A stretch of 64,000 nt of DNA from NCBI RefSeq assembly GCF_014279795.1, contig NZ_CP047945.1, positions 764,572 through 828,571 on the forward strand. Direction: 5' to 3'. Made by a program: the position numbers and the translations under genes. Of the stretch, positions 7,542 through 16,007 are shown piece by piece. Each line of letters opens with the position of its first letter. Position 1 is the stretch's first letter. The stretch is from Synechococcus sp. PROS-7-1. Lineage in GTDB: Bacteria; Cyanobacteriota; Cyanobacteriia; PCC-6307; Cyanobiaceae. The notes beneath the pieces are model-generated. The model had not been told where the DNA came from and did no database searches. It was given only the letters and a program-made list of their open reading frames with translations.

Positions 7542-8660
7542 TTACCTCGAAGGCAAATCGCGTTGTTTTTGATTGCGTTTGAGCTGTCGCCAATACAACC
7601 CAGCTTGAACGCTGATCACGACAATGACGGCAGGCAGGACCAGGCAGAGCATCACAATTCGGAATTCGTCCTGCCAGGTGGGCAAGGTGCGTGGGAGCAC
7701 TTGGTCGACCACATAGAAGACGTACAGCGCCACCAGAATCCCCCCTTCCAGACGGGTGATCCGACCTCGGGTCCAGAAAATCGGAAGGCAGGCCAGGGCG
7801 GCCAACACCATCACCGGCAGATCCCGCTGAATCAACAGTGGGCTCACCTGCAGCCCGGTTCCACCGGCGGCAGCCACGGCACTGGCTCCCAGCACCAGCA
7901 GCTGATTGAGCAGATTGCTTCCCACCACATTGCCGATCGCCAGATCTGTTCTTCCCTTTACGGCTGCGACCAGTGAGGTGATGAGCTCGGGCATGGAGGT
8001 GCCTGCCGACACGATGGTCAGCCCGATTACGGCCTGACTCACTCCCAAAAAGGTGGCCGCCGCACTGGCTCCATGCACCAGAACGCGTGATCCAACGCCA
8101 AGGAGGATGATCCCGATCAGCAGCAGCCCCAGGGCACGGGCGACACCCCGTTTGCCCTGATCCGGATTCACTTCGGGTTCGGCTTCACCCACACCTTCGG
8201 GTTCTTCCCGTGCCGTGCGGATTTCCCAGACCGAATTAATCACTAACGCTAGAAGCAGCGCAAGCCCCGCCTGCCAGGTCACTCGTCCTGCCGAGGCCAT
8301 TCCCCAAACGGCAGCCGAGACGGCAATCAGGAGGGGGACATCCCTTCGCACAAGTCGGCTCTCTACCCGAAGGGGCATCACCAAGGCACTACTGCCCAGC
8401 ACCACCATCACATTGAAAATGTTGCTTCCCACAACGTTGCTCACGGCAAGGGCATCAAATCCCTGTGTCACCGAGCTCAAGCTCACGAACAATTCCGGAG
8501 CACTGGTGCCCAATGACACGACCGTGAGTCCAATCACCAGCTGGGGAATGCCGAAGATCAGCGACAGGGTCACCGCACCCTGCACAAAGAACTCACCACC
8601 GCCGAACAGCAGGGCGATTCCGATCAGAACTTCCAGAAATGCTGACAGAAACGGAGGCAT
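7542..8660 (-). CDS. CaCA-family calcium (or Na+/K+) : cation antiporter
   Basis: 372 residues and about ten membrane helices in two homologous halves separated by an acidic cytoplasmic loop (about 150-175). The alpha-1 repeat (about 50-82) has GTSAPELFVSL and GSNIFN. The alpha-2 repeat (about 219-250) has GTSMPELITSL and GSNLLN. These Glu-bearing repeats bind the transported ions. The family (YrbG/CaxA-like) exchanges Ca2+ for Na+ or H+; the ion is not settled by sequence. It is divergent from bicA, a Na+-dependent transporter, so a shared link to sodium is possible. Confidence 0.9.
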   Translation of the reverse strand: MPPFLSAFLEVLIGIALLFGGGEFFVQGAVTLSLIFGIPQLVIGLTVVSLGTSAPELFVSLSSVTQGFDALAVSNVVGSNIFNVMVVLGSSALVMPLRVESRLVRRDVPLLIAVSAAVWGMASAGRVTWQAGLALLLALVINSVWEIRTAREEPEGVGEAEPEVNPDQGKRGVARALGLLLIGIILLGVGSRVLVHGASAAATFLGVSQAVIGLTIVSAGTSMPELITSLVAAVKGRTDLAIGNVVGSNLLNQLLVLGASAVAAAGGTGLQVSPLLIQRDLPVMVLAALACLPIFWTRGRITRLEGGILVALYVFYVVDQVLPRTLPTWQDEFRIVMLCLVLPAVIVVISVQAGLYWRQLKRNQKQRDLPSR

Positions 8661-8765
8661 CGCTATTTGAGGCCAGACCTCATTGTGCGCTTTCGACCAT
8701 CAGCCCCTACAGGTCCGATTCTCTTTGCCGGACTTAGCATTCCGCCACGATTGGCCTGCAACGTC

Positions 8766-10430
8766 GTGTTTCTGAATCACATCAGCACCCGCAACATCCT
8801 TGGGGACGTCTTCGGAGGACTGACAGCTGCTGTGGTGGCTCTGCCCATGGCACTGGCCTTCGGAGTGGCCTCCGGGGCGGGCGCTGCTGCTGGTTTATGG
8901 GGTGCCGTGATCATCGGCTTGATGGCTTCCCTGTTCGGGGGGACACCCACGCTCATCTCCGAGCCCACTGGTCCGATGACGGTGGTGTTCACCGCGGTGA
9001 TCCTGAGCTTCACGAGCCAGATTCCTGATCGGGGCACCGCTCTGGCGATGGCCTTCACCGTGGTGGTGCTGGCGGGTGTGTTCCAGATCCTGTTCGGATT
9101 CTTCCGACTCGGGCGATACATCACGATGATGCCCTACACGGTGATTTCCGGGTTCATGTCCGGAATCGGCGTGATCCTGGTGATTCTTCAGCTCGCGCCT
9201 TTCCTTGGACAGAACAGTCCGAGTGGGGGAGTGATCGGAACACTGAGCAGTCTTCCGGAGCTCGCGGCAGGGATTCAGCCGCTTGAGCTCGGCCTTGCCG
9301 TGATCACACTGCTGATCCTCTGGTTCACACCTGAACAGCTGAAGCGATACTGCCCTCCCCAGCTGTTGGCACTGGTGATCGGAACAGTGCTGTCCTTAAC
9401 GTTGTTCGGCGATGTGGAGTTCCGTCGAATCGGTGCGTTCACCGCTGAGTTCCCCTCCTTTCAAGTCCCGACGTTCTCCACCGATCAGATCCGCTTGATG
9501 GTGGTGAATGGTGCGGTTCTGGGCATGCTCGGCTGTATCGATGCGCTGCTCACATCGGTTGTGGCTGACAGCCTCACCCGCACAGAGCACGATTCCAATA
9601 AAGAACTGATCGGCCAAGGGCTTGGCAATGTGATGTCTGGGCTGTTCGGTGGCCTCCCGGGCGCTGGCGCAACGATGGGGACCGTTGTGAATATCCAGGC
9701 TGGTGGACGATCTGCCCTTTCGGGCATCGTTCGTTCCTTGATCCTGATGCTGGTGATCCTGCTTGCGGCCCCATTGGCCTCTCGCATCCCCTTGGCCGTG
9801 CTTGCGGGTATCGCCCTCAAGGTCGGTTTCGACATCATCGACTGGAGCTTTCTCAAGCGGGCGCATCATCTCTCGATCAAGGCCGCCTGCATCACGTATG
9901 GCGTGATCGCTCTCACTGTGTTGGTTGATTTGATCTGGGCGGTGTTCATTGGGGTTTTCGTGGCGAATGTGCTCACGATTGAGCGGATGACTGCGCTTCA
10001 GGCCAAAGGGGTGAAGACCATCACCACGACCGACGATGACGTTGAACTGCCAGAGCAGGAGCAGGCTTTGCTCGATCAGGCCTCAGGGCGTCTATTGCTC
10101 TTCCAGCTCACCGGCCCGATGATTTTTGGTGTCGCCAAGACCATCAGTCGTGAACACAACGCCATCGAAGACTGCGACGCTGTGCTGTTTGACCTGAGCG
10201 AAGTCTCCCACCTGGGTGTGACGGCATCGTTGGCGTTGGAGAATGCCATCAAGGAAGCCGTGGAAGTTGGCCGTTCTGTCTACCTTGTCGTGCTTGCTGG
10301 ATCAGCCACACGCACCCGTCTCGAAAAGCTCAAGCTTCTTGAACTTCTTCCCGATCACCATGTGAGCGAGAATCGCGAAGAGATTCTCCGCCGAGCAGTC
10401 GGCGAGCTTCCCGTTCTTCAGGAGGTCTGA
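8766..10430 (+). CDS. bicA: SulP-family bicarbonate transporter BicA
   Basis: 554 residues from the GTG at 8766. The N-terminal region 'GDVFGGLTAAVVALPMALAFG' type segment and the GGTPTLISEPTGPMT segment match BicA and SulP transporters. A C-terminal cytoplasmic STAS domain spans about the last 120 residues. BicA is a low-affinity, high-flux Na+-dependent HCO3- importer of the plasma membrane that feeds the CO2-concentrating mechanism. The start follows BicA homologues, which begin shortly before the RNILGDVFGG segment. A TTG at 8667 would add 33 residues and cannot be excluded. pyrC follows after 3 bases. Confidence 0.9.
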   Translation: MFLNHISTRNILGDVFGGLTAAVVALPMALAFGVASGAGAAAGLWGAVIIGLMASLFGGTPTLISEPTGPMTVVFTAVILSFTSQIPDRGTALAMAFTVVVLAGVFQILFGFFRLGRYITMMPYTVISGFMSGIGVILVILQLAPFLGQNSPSGGVIGTLSSLPELAAGIQPLELGLAVITLLILWFTPEQLKRYCPPQLLALVIGTVLSLTLFGDVEFRRIGAFTAEFPSFQVPTFSTDQIRLMVVNGAVLGMLGCIDALLTSVVADSLTRTEHDSNKELIGQGLGNVMSGLFGGLPGAGATMGTVVNIQAGGRSALSGIVRSLILMLVILLAAPLASRIPLAVLAGIALKVGFDIIDWSFLKRAHHLSIKAACITYGVIALTVLVDLIWAVFIGVFVANVLTIERMTALQAKGVKTITTTDDDVELPEQEQALLDQASGRLLLFQLTGPMIFGVAKTISREHNAIEDCDAVLFDLSEVSHLGVTASLALENAIKEAVEVGRSVYLVVLAGSATRTRLEKLKLLELLPDHHVSENREEILRRAVGELPVLQEV

Positions 10431-10433
10431 CCA

Positions 10434-11549
10434 TTGCAGGACAGTCCCAGCCGGCTGGTGCTTCGGCGCCCCGACGACTGGCATGTGCACCTGCGCGATG
10501 GAGCCATGCTCAGAGCCGTCGCTCCTGCGACAGCCAGGGTGTTTGCGAGGGCGATTGTGATGCCCAACCTGAAACCACCAGTGACCACGGTGGATCAGGC
10601 GCGCGCATACCGACAGAGAATTTTGGAGGCAGTCCCAGCGGATACGCGATTTGAGCCGCTGATGACGGCCTATCTCACCGATCACATTGATCCATCTGAG
10701 CTTGAGCGTGGATTCACGGAAGGCGTGTTCACGGCAGCCAAGCTCTACCCAGCCAATGCCACCACCAATTCAGCCGCTGGCGTGAGCGATCTCTCCAGGA
10801 TCAGCAAGGTGCTGGAGCGGATGGAGGCTATCGACATGCCTCTTCTCATCCATGGAGAGGTCACGGATGCTGATGTGGATGTGTTTGATCGGGAAGCTGC
10901 ATTCATCGAATCCCACCTGATCCCCCTTCGCCAGCGTTATCCGGCCCTGCGCATCGTGCTGGAACACATCACCACGGAGCAGGCTGTCGATTTCATTCGT
11001 ACTGCAAGCTTGGCCGGTGATTCGCGCCTGGCAGCCACCATCACGCCGCATCATCTGCATCTCAATCGCAACGCGATGTTCATGGGTGGTTTGCGCAGCG
11101 ACTTCTATTGCCTTCCGGTTGTGAAGAGGGAATGCCATCGACGCGCCTTGGTGAAGGCGGCCACCAGTGGCCTGTCCTGTTTCTTTCTCGGAACCGATTC
11201 AGCACCCCATCCTCGTTCAGGCAAGGAATCGGCCTGTGGGTGTGCCGGCATCTTCAATGCGGTGCATGCTCTCGAAAGTTATGCCGCCGTGTTCGAGCAG
11301 GAGGGGGCTCTTGAGCATCTCCAGGGGTTTGCCAGTGAGCATGGGCCCCGTTTCTACGGCCTTCCCCTGAATGACGAATCCCTCACACTTGTGAAACGGA
11401 AACAGAAGGTTCCCAATCACCTTGCATCGGAGCCAGCGAACCAGTTCGCAGAGTCGGGGCTCGAAGCCGGTGAATGGCCCGTGCTGTTCCATGCAGGTGA
11501 AACGTTGAATTGGTCGGTGCATGTGGATGGGCAAGCGGAGACGAACTGA
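10434..11549 (+). CDS. pyrC: Dihydroorotase (class II, E. coli type)
   Basis: 371 residues. It converts carbamoyl-aspartate to dihydroorotate in pyrimidine synthesis. Visible features: zinc-binding HVH (17, 19), the carboxylated-lysine segment [13 protein letters not shown], the HGEVT and EHITT histidine motifs, and catalytic Asp in GTDSAPH. The start is TTG at 10434, supported by a strong AGGAGGT ribosome site at 10420-10426 inside the end of bicA. The 3-base spacing implies co-transcription with bicA. Confidence 0.95.
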   Translation: MQDSPSRLVLRRPDDWHVHLRDGAMLRAVAPATARVFARAIVMPNLKPPVTTVDQARAYRQRILEAVPADTRFEPLMTAYLTDHIDPSELERGFTEGVFTAAKLYPANATTNSAAGVSDLSRISKVLERMEAIDMPLLIHGEVTDADVDVFDREAAFIESHLIPLRQRYPALRIVLEHITTEQAVDFIRTASLAGDSRLAATITPHHLHLNRNAMFMGGLRSDFYCLPVVKRECHRRALVKAATSGLSCFFLGTDSAPHPRSGKESACGCAGIFNAVHALESYAAVFEQEGALEHLQGFASEHGPRFYGLPLNDESLTLVKRKQKVPNHLASEPANQFAESGLEAGEWPVLFHAGETLNWSVHVDGQAETN

Positions 11550-11580
11550 ATAGGGTTCGTGGAGGCGAACATCTCATTCC

Positions 11581-12042
11581 ATGGGCGATCCCCAAATCCA
11601 GACTCCCGCTGCAGAACAGTATTGGCATCTGTGGACGGACGCCGAGGGCATGAGTCGTCATCAGCTCTGCACGATCAGTGAGTTCAAGCTCGGCCGCCTC
11701 GGGCCGCGAAACTCACCGCAGTTCTCCCGCGATCTGATCAAGGACGGTAATGCATTCGTGACGTATCTGCCCGTGGGTTGGACAGCCGATTGGCATGAAA
11801 ACCCTGAGCCCAAATGGATCTACATCTTGCGCGGAGCTTGGGCTGTTACGAGCATGGATGGTCAGCGGGTTGTCATGAAAGCTGGTGAATACTCCTATGG
11901 GGGAGATCAGGGCTGCGTGATGACATCCGATGGTCGTTTCGGCCATCTGTCCGAACAGGTTGGCGATGAACCGTGCGTGCAGCTGGTGATCCAGCGCAAT
12001 GACAATGCCTGGCGCAATCTTCCCCCAGGTTCATTCAGCTGA
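11581..12042 (+). CDS. Cupin-fold protein of unknown substrate
   Basis: 153 residues. The centre (about 55-115) has the two cupin-like motifs in the form GWTADWHENPEPKWIYILRG and GEYSYGGDQG, typical of small single-domain cupins that act as isomerases, dioxygenases or sugar binders. It starts 31 bases after pyrC and is followed after 17 bases by an SMP-30 lactonase gene, so it may belong to a sugar-acid gene set. No specific function can be assigned. Confidence 0.75.
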   Translation: MGDPQIQTPAAEQYWHLWTDAEGMSRHQLCTISEFKLGRLGPRNSPQFSRDLIKDGNAFVTYLPVGWTADWHENPEPKWIYILRGAWAVTSMDGQRVVMKAGEYSYGGDQGCVMTSDGRFGHLSEQVGDEPCVQLVIQRNDNAWRNLPPGSFS

Positions 12043-12059
12043 AACAAGCGATCGCAGCG

Positions 12060-13007
12060 ATGAACATTTACCGAAGCGATTTCGTTGAAACAAGGCTTGA
12101 GGCGCTGGATCCTCGATTCAGTTCTCTGGTCTTGTTCAATGCCCAGTTGGAACGTCTGTTTGATGGTTGCCGATGGCTTGAAGGTCCTGTGTGGCTTGGT
12201 GATCAGCAGCGCCTTTTGGTTTCCGATATCCCCAACGACCGAATTCTTGCTTGGGATGAGGTGCATGGATTGAGCGTGTTCCGCCACAGTGCAGGATTCC
12301 CGAATGGTCAGACGCGGGATCGTCAAGGACGTTTGCTGACATGCAGCCACCGCGATCGTGCCGTGTTGCGAACCGAGCACAACGGCAAAGTGACGTCGTT
12401 GGTGGACTCCCATCAGGGAAAGTCTCTCAATACACCCAATGATGTGGTGGTGAAACGGGACGGCACCATCTGGTTTAGTGATCCGGTGTATGGGCTTGTC
12501 AATGATTACGAGGGCGGTCGGCGGTCTTCGTTGCAAGCTCCTGTGGTTTACCGCTTTGACCCAGCGGATGGCTCATTGCAAGCCATGACCACCCCAGATG
12601 AAGTGTCTGGTCCGAATGGTCTGGCCTTTTCGCCGGATGAGTCCCTGTTGTACGTCGTCGATACCGGAGCCCCGGACGATCCCGTTGCCGATCGACTGAT
12701 TCACGTGTTTGATGTTGTTGAGGGTGGCCGGCAACTCGAAGGACGACGGGATTTCCACCGGGTGAATAACGGCAATGCCGATGGCATTCGTGTGGATGAG
12801 GTCGGCAATGTCTGGAGCAGCGCAGGCAATGGTGTGCACTGCATCGCTCCCGACGGAACTCTGCTGGGGCGCATTGCCACGCCGCGCCTCGTCAGCAATC
12901 TCTGTTTTGGCGGTGTTCATGGCAACCGACTGTTTCTGTGCAGTTGGGACACCGTGTATTCCATCCACGTCAACACCAGGGGCCTTCAGCACCCAGCCCT
13001 GCCCTGA
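12060..13007 (+). CDS. SMP-30/gluconolactonase family protein
   Basis: 315 residues forming the six-bladed propeller typical of SMP-30, gluconolactonase and luciferin-regenerating proteins. Likely metal ligands are present: Glu in WLEGPVW, Asn in NTPNDVV, Asn in SGPNGLAF and Asp in NADGIRVDE. Relatives hydrolyse sugar lactones such as gluconolactone. Sugar-oxidising enzymes (SDR and GMC) are encoded nearby, so a lactone-opening step after sugar oxidation is a reasonable inference. Confidence 0.88.
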   Translation: MNIYRSDFVETRLEALDPRFSSLVLFNAQLERLFDGCRWLEGPVWLGDQQRLLVSDIPNDRILAWDEVHGLSVFRHSAGFPNGQTRDRQGRLLTCSHRDRAVLRTEHNGKVTSLVDSHQGKSLNTPNDVVVKRDGTIWFSDPVYGLVNDYEGGRRSSLQAPVVYRFDPADGSLQAMTTPDEVSGPNGLAFSPDESLLYVVDTGAPDDPVADRLIHVFDVVEGGRQLEGRRDFHRVNNGNADGIRVDEVGNVWSSAGNGVHCIAPDGTLLGRIATPRLVSNLCFGGVHGNRLFLCSWDTVYSIHVNTRGLQHPALP

Positions 13008-13024
13008 CCCATTTCTGAACTCCA

Positions 13025-13285
13025 ATGACCAGTAATCCTCAACTTGAAGCGTTTCTCAGCAAGGTGAAAGGTGATTCCGACCTGCTGAAACAGTTCCACT
13101 CCGCCGCATGCCTTAATGACATCGCTGCCATGGGGGCTGGGATGGGCTTTCAATTCACAGGCGTCGACATTCTTTTGCATCAGGCCTCAGCCACGCTGAA
13201 GCTCTCTGCGGATGCCTTAGAGGCCCTGGCTGCAGGTGTGGAATTGGAAGGGCATCTCTGGAAGATGGCCATTCAGTGGACCTGA
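13025..13285 (+). CDS. Nif11-like protein
   Basis: 86 residues with the Nif11 pattern: an N-terminal amphipathic helix with FLSKVKGDSDLLKQF, an AxxxGF-type turn (MGAGMGFQF) and a following helix. The end LSADALEALAAG resembles the cleavage region of Nif11-type leader peptides. The remaining 14 or so residues contain no Cys, Ser or other obvious core, so it is not a lanthipeptide precursor by sequence. It sits between the SMP-30 and HbpS genes on the same strand. Confidence 0.85.
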   Translation: MTSNPQLEAFLSKVKGDSDLLKQFHSAACLNDIAAMGAGMGFQFTGVDILLHQASATLKLSADALEALAAGVELEGHLWKMAIQWT

Positions 13286-13289
13286 ATCC

Positions 13290-13730
13290 ATGCAGATGAT
13301 TCCTTGCCTGGACCTCGCTGATGCCGAGGCGATTGTCTCCTCCGCGCTCCAGGCGGCTGAACGCTCTGCGTCGCAGGTGTCGATTGCAGTGGTGGATGGG
13401 GCTGGACTGCTGATCCGTTTCAGTCGGATCGATGGCGCATCAGCGGCAAGCGTTGAAGCGGCCACAGCCAAAGCGCGGACGGCCGCTTTGACAGGAAACG
13501 ACAGCGCCGCTGCCGAGCAGGCCATCGCATCCGGGCGTCTGGCCTTGCTCTCGCTGCAGGGGGTTCTCCACCAGCCTTGCGCTCTGATGGCTGGTGGTCT
13601 TGTGCTGCGCTCCCAGGGAGTTGTGGTGGGGGCGATCGGCGTGTCTGGGATGACTCCTGATCAGGACACTGCGATCGCCCGAGCTGGCGCCGACTGTTTT
13701 GAGCTCAGAGCCCAGGGCTGCTCATCATGA
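13290..13730 (+). CDS. HbpS/GlcG (DUF336) family heme-binding-like protein
   Basis: About 146 residues from the ATG at 13290, chosen because it begins 5 bases after the Nif11 stop and fits the family N-terminus. The body matches GlcG/HbpS: SIAVVDGAGLLIRFSRIDGA, followed by ATAKARTAA and a closing GAIGVSG segment. Members bind heme or cobalamin or accompany glycolate and dehydrogenase systems. Its 3' end overlaps the convergent SDR gene by 26 bases (13705-13730). Confidence 0.85.
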   Translation: MQMIPCLDLADAEAIVSSALQAAERSASQVSIAVVDGAGLLIRFSRIDGASAASVEAATAKARTAALTGNDSAAAEQAIASGRLALLSLQGVLHQPCALMAGGLVLRSQGVVVGAIGVSGMTPDQDTAIARAGADCFELRAQGCSS

Positions 13731-14505
13731 TGCCGCCGTCAGCAAACACGCTGGTAGCGGTCATGTAGCTGGCTCCATTGCTGGCGAGAAATGCCACCAC
13801 GGAGGCGATTTCTTCGGGCTGAGCCATGCGCCCCATGGGGATCGCTGCATTGAGCTTGGCCAAAAGCTCAGGATTGTTGATCGTGGAGTCGTTGATTGGC
13901 GTCGCCACGGCTCCGGGACCCACATTCACAATCGAGACTCCTTTGCTAGCCAGTTCCACACCGGCGGTGCGGGTGAGCATGCGCACACCGCCCTTGGCCA
14001 CGCAGTAGGGCGTGTTGTCCGGCATCGGCCAGTCTTCATGAACCGATGAGATGTTGATGATCCTGCCGCCGCTGCCTTGAGCGATCATCTGTTTGGCTGC
14101 GAACTGCGTGGCGAAGAACACGCCACGGAGATTCACATTCATCACTTTGTCGTAGTCCTCGGGAGTGGTGTTGAGGATCGAGGTACGGGTTTCGATTCCT
14201 GCGTTGTTCACCATGACGTCGACCTTTCCGAACGTCTTCACTGCAGTGTCAATCAGCCGTTGAAGATCATCCAGCTTGGCCACGTCGGCCTGAACACCAA
14301 TGGCTTGGCCGCCCAGTTCGCCGATTTCTTCGATCAGCTCTTCGGTGCGTTCGGGATGGGAGCGGTAATCGATCACCACTTTCGCGCCCAGGCCGCCAAC
14401 CGCTTCAACGATCGACTTGCCGATTCCGGAATTGCCGCCGGTGACAATGATCACTTTGTCGCGAAGACAAAGTGATGTCATGGCCTTGGGGACCTGGTTG
14501 GTCAT
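13705..14505 (-). CDS. SDR oxidoreductase, glucose 1-dehydrogenase-like
   Basis: 266 residues of the classical short-chain dehydrogenase fold. The cofactor motif TGGNSGIGKS lies near 22-31, NNAGIE follows strand 4, and the catalytic Ser with YCVAK forms the active site. The closing DGGIMM resembles glucose 1-dehydrogenases and 3-oxoacyl reductases. An internal Met at residue 9 is an alternative start. Substrate undetermined. Sugar oxidation is suggested by overall similarity and by neighbours (SMP-30 lactonase, GMC enzyme). Confidence 0.9.
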   Translation of the reverse strand: MTNQVPKAMTSLCLRDKVIIVTGGNSGIGKSIVEAVGGLGAKVVIDYRSHPERTEELIEEIGELGGQAIGVQADVAKLDDLQRLIDTAVKTFGKVDVMVNNAGIETRTSILNTTPEDYDKVMNVNLRGVFFATQFAAKQMIAQGSGGRIINISSVHEDWPMPDNTPYCVAKGGVRMLTRTAGVELASKGVSIVNVGPGAVATPINDSTINNPELLAKLNAAIPMGRMAQPEEIASVVAFLASNGASYMTATSVFADGGIMMSSPGL

Positions 14506-14614
14506 GGGAATTGGTGAAAGACTCTCATTGGATAGCCGGTTTTTGTCGGGCTTGCTGTGTTGTGTTGCGTCCTCCAGAACGCGCTAAGACGCCTTTAAAG
14601 CGTTTTGTCTGGCC

Positions 14615-15454
14615 ATGACTGACTCCCTTCGACCCTCGCCCGCGGTGGAGGGAGTGGCGTTCTCTCTGCCAGAACCGCATGCTCTTGATCCACTGTTCAG
14701 CGCCCTCGGCGTCACTGCCCACGGCAGCACGATGCTCGATGGCGCAGCGCTCCGGCGTCGTTTCGGCCTCAATGAAGGACGAGCGACAGTGCATCACCAT
14801 CGCCTCGGCTCGGAACGTCTTGACACCATCACGTTTGAGGACTGTCCTCCCGCAACGTCTTTACAACCGGGCCCTGCCAACACCTTGTGGTTTCAGCACG
14901 TGGCGATCGTGGTGAGTGACATGAACCGTGCGGCTGCCTGTTTGATGCCGATGGTGACACCCATTTCCGATTCCCCCCAGTGGCTCCCCAACGGAGTAGC
15001 GGCATGGAAGTTCAGGAACGCGGCCGGCCATGCCATGGAACTGCTGTGGTTTCCCTCCGAACTGGGCCACCCCCGTTGGCATCAGTCCAATCCTCCGCTC
15101 TTTCAAGGGCTTGATCACACAGCGATCGCCATCAGTGACAGCGACCGCAGCCTTGCTTTCTACGGCTGTGATCTCAGGCTCCAGTTGCGTTACGCCACGC
15201 TCAATCAGGGGCTTGAACAGGAGCGCTTGGATGGCCTGAAAGATGCTCGGGTTGCGATTCACGGCGTGAGTGGCTCCAGTCCCTGTGGGGTGGAGTTCCT
15301 TCGTTATCTGCACCCGGCCCCTTGCGAACCAACAGCAGCGTCTCTGCAGCCTCAGGATGCGTTGTACGCGCAAATCCTTGTGCGCGATCCGGATGCTGGG
15401 CACGGCCGATTGCTGAGTGATCCTGATGGGCATCGACTCTGGATCGAGTCTTAA
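14615..15454 (+). CDS. VOC-superfamily (glyoxalase/dioxygenase-like) protein
   Basis: 279 residues with two VOC-type modules: one around 90-165 beginning FQHVAIVVSDMNRAA, and one around 168-279 beginning LDHTAIAISDSDRSLAFY and ending DPDGHRLWIES. Superfamily members bind a metal and act as glyoxalases, isomerases or ring-cleaving dioxygenases. The first 85 residues are less typical. It is divergent from the SDR gene. A specific substrate cannot be inferred. Confidence 0.8.
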   Translation: MTDSLRPSPAVEGVAFSLPEPHALDPLFSALGVTAHGSTMLDGAALRRRFGLNEGRATVHHHRLGSERLDTITFEDCPPATSLQPGPANTLWFQHVAIVVSDMNRAAACLMPMVTPISDSPQWLPNGVAAWKFRNAAGHAMELLWFPSELGHPRWHQSNPPLFQGLDHTAIAISDSDRSLAFYGCDLRLQLRYATLNQGLEQERLDGLKDARVAIHGVSGSSPCGVEFLRYLHPAPCEPTAASLQPQDALYAQILVRDPDAGHGRLLSDPDGHRLWIES

Positions 15455-15515
15455 GACAATCCTTAACGTTCAGGTTGGGCTTGCTTTCTAGCGTTCGGTA
15501 AATGCGTCCTGTTCG

Positions 15516-16007
15516 TTGGATCTCATCTCCCTGATTCTCCCCGCTGCGCCGACCGGGCCCGCTGCAGGAGGCTTGCTTTTGCTGCGTGTGTTCACGGGAC
15601 TGGTGTTCATTCGCCACGGGTGGCCGAAGTTAAGCAATCTCAGCACCTGGGCTGCAGCGATGAACACTCCGGCTTGGCTCTGTTTCCTCTCGGCTTTTTC
15701 AATGTGGGCCGGAGGGATTGCTCTGATCTTCGGAGTTCTCACACCTCTTGCTGCATTGGCGATCGCTGTTTCGATGCTTTACGCCGTTGTGTTGGAGATC
15801 AAGAATGGATTTCCCTTTATTGCCCCAGATCCCTTTCAGATTCCGGAAGGTGATTATGTGGGACCCATGGGTGTGGGCGACCCTCCGAGTTGGGAAAAAG
15901 CAGCCATGTACGTGGTGATGTGTGGTGTGCTGATCACTGCTGGAGGAGGTCCTTTCAGCCTGGACCTGGCTTTCGTTGCACCGAAAGTTCAGTCCTGGCT
16001 GGGCTGA
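15516..16007 (+). CDS. DoxX-family membrane protein
   Basis: 163 residues from a TTG start, with four membrane helices. The DoxX signature is present: LLLRVFTGLVFIRHGWPKL, then WAGGIALIFGVLTPLAAL. Relatives include the quinol-oxidising subunit of thiosulfate:quinone oxidoreductase and many DoxX-like proteins of unknown role. It is convergent with the second GMC gene with no intervening bases. The function may be redox-related but is not shown by sequence. Confidence 0.85.
   Translation: MDLISLILPAAPTGPAAGGLLLLRVFTGLVFIRHGWPKLSNLSTWAAAMNTPAWLCFLSAFSMWAGGIALIFGVLTPLAALAIAVSMLYAVVLEIKNGFPFIAPDPFQIPEGDYVGPMGVGDPPSWEKAAMYVVMCGVLITAGGGPFSLDLAFVAPKVQSWLG

Noticed and set aside
14589-14603. ACGCCTTTAAAGCGT near-palindrome before the VOC gene
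   Set aside because: Imperfect by one base and short; no supporting second site.
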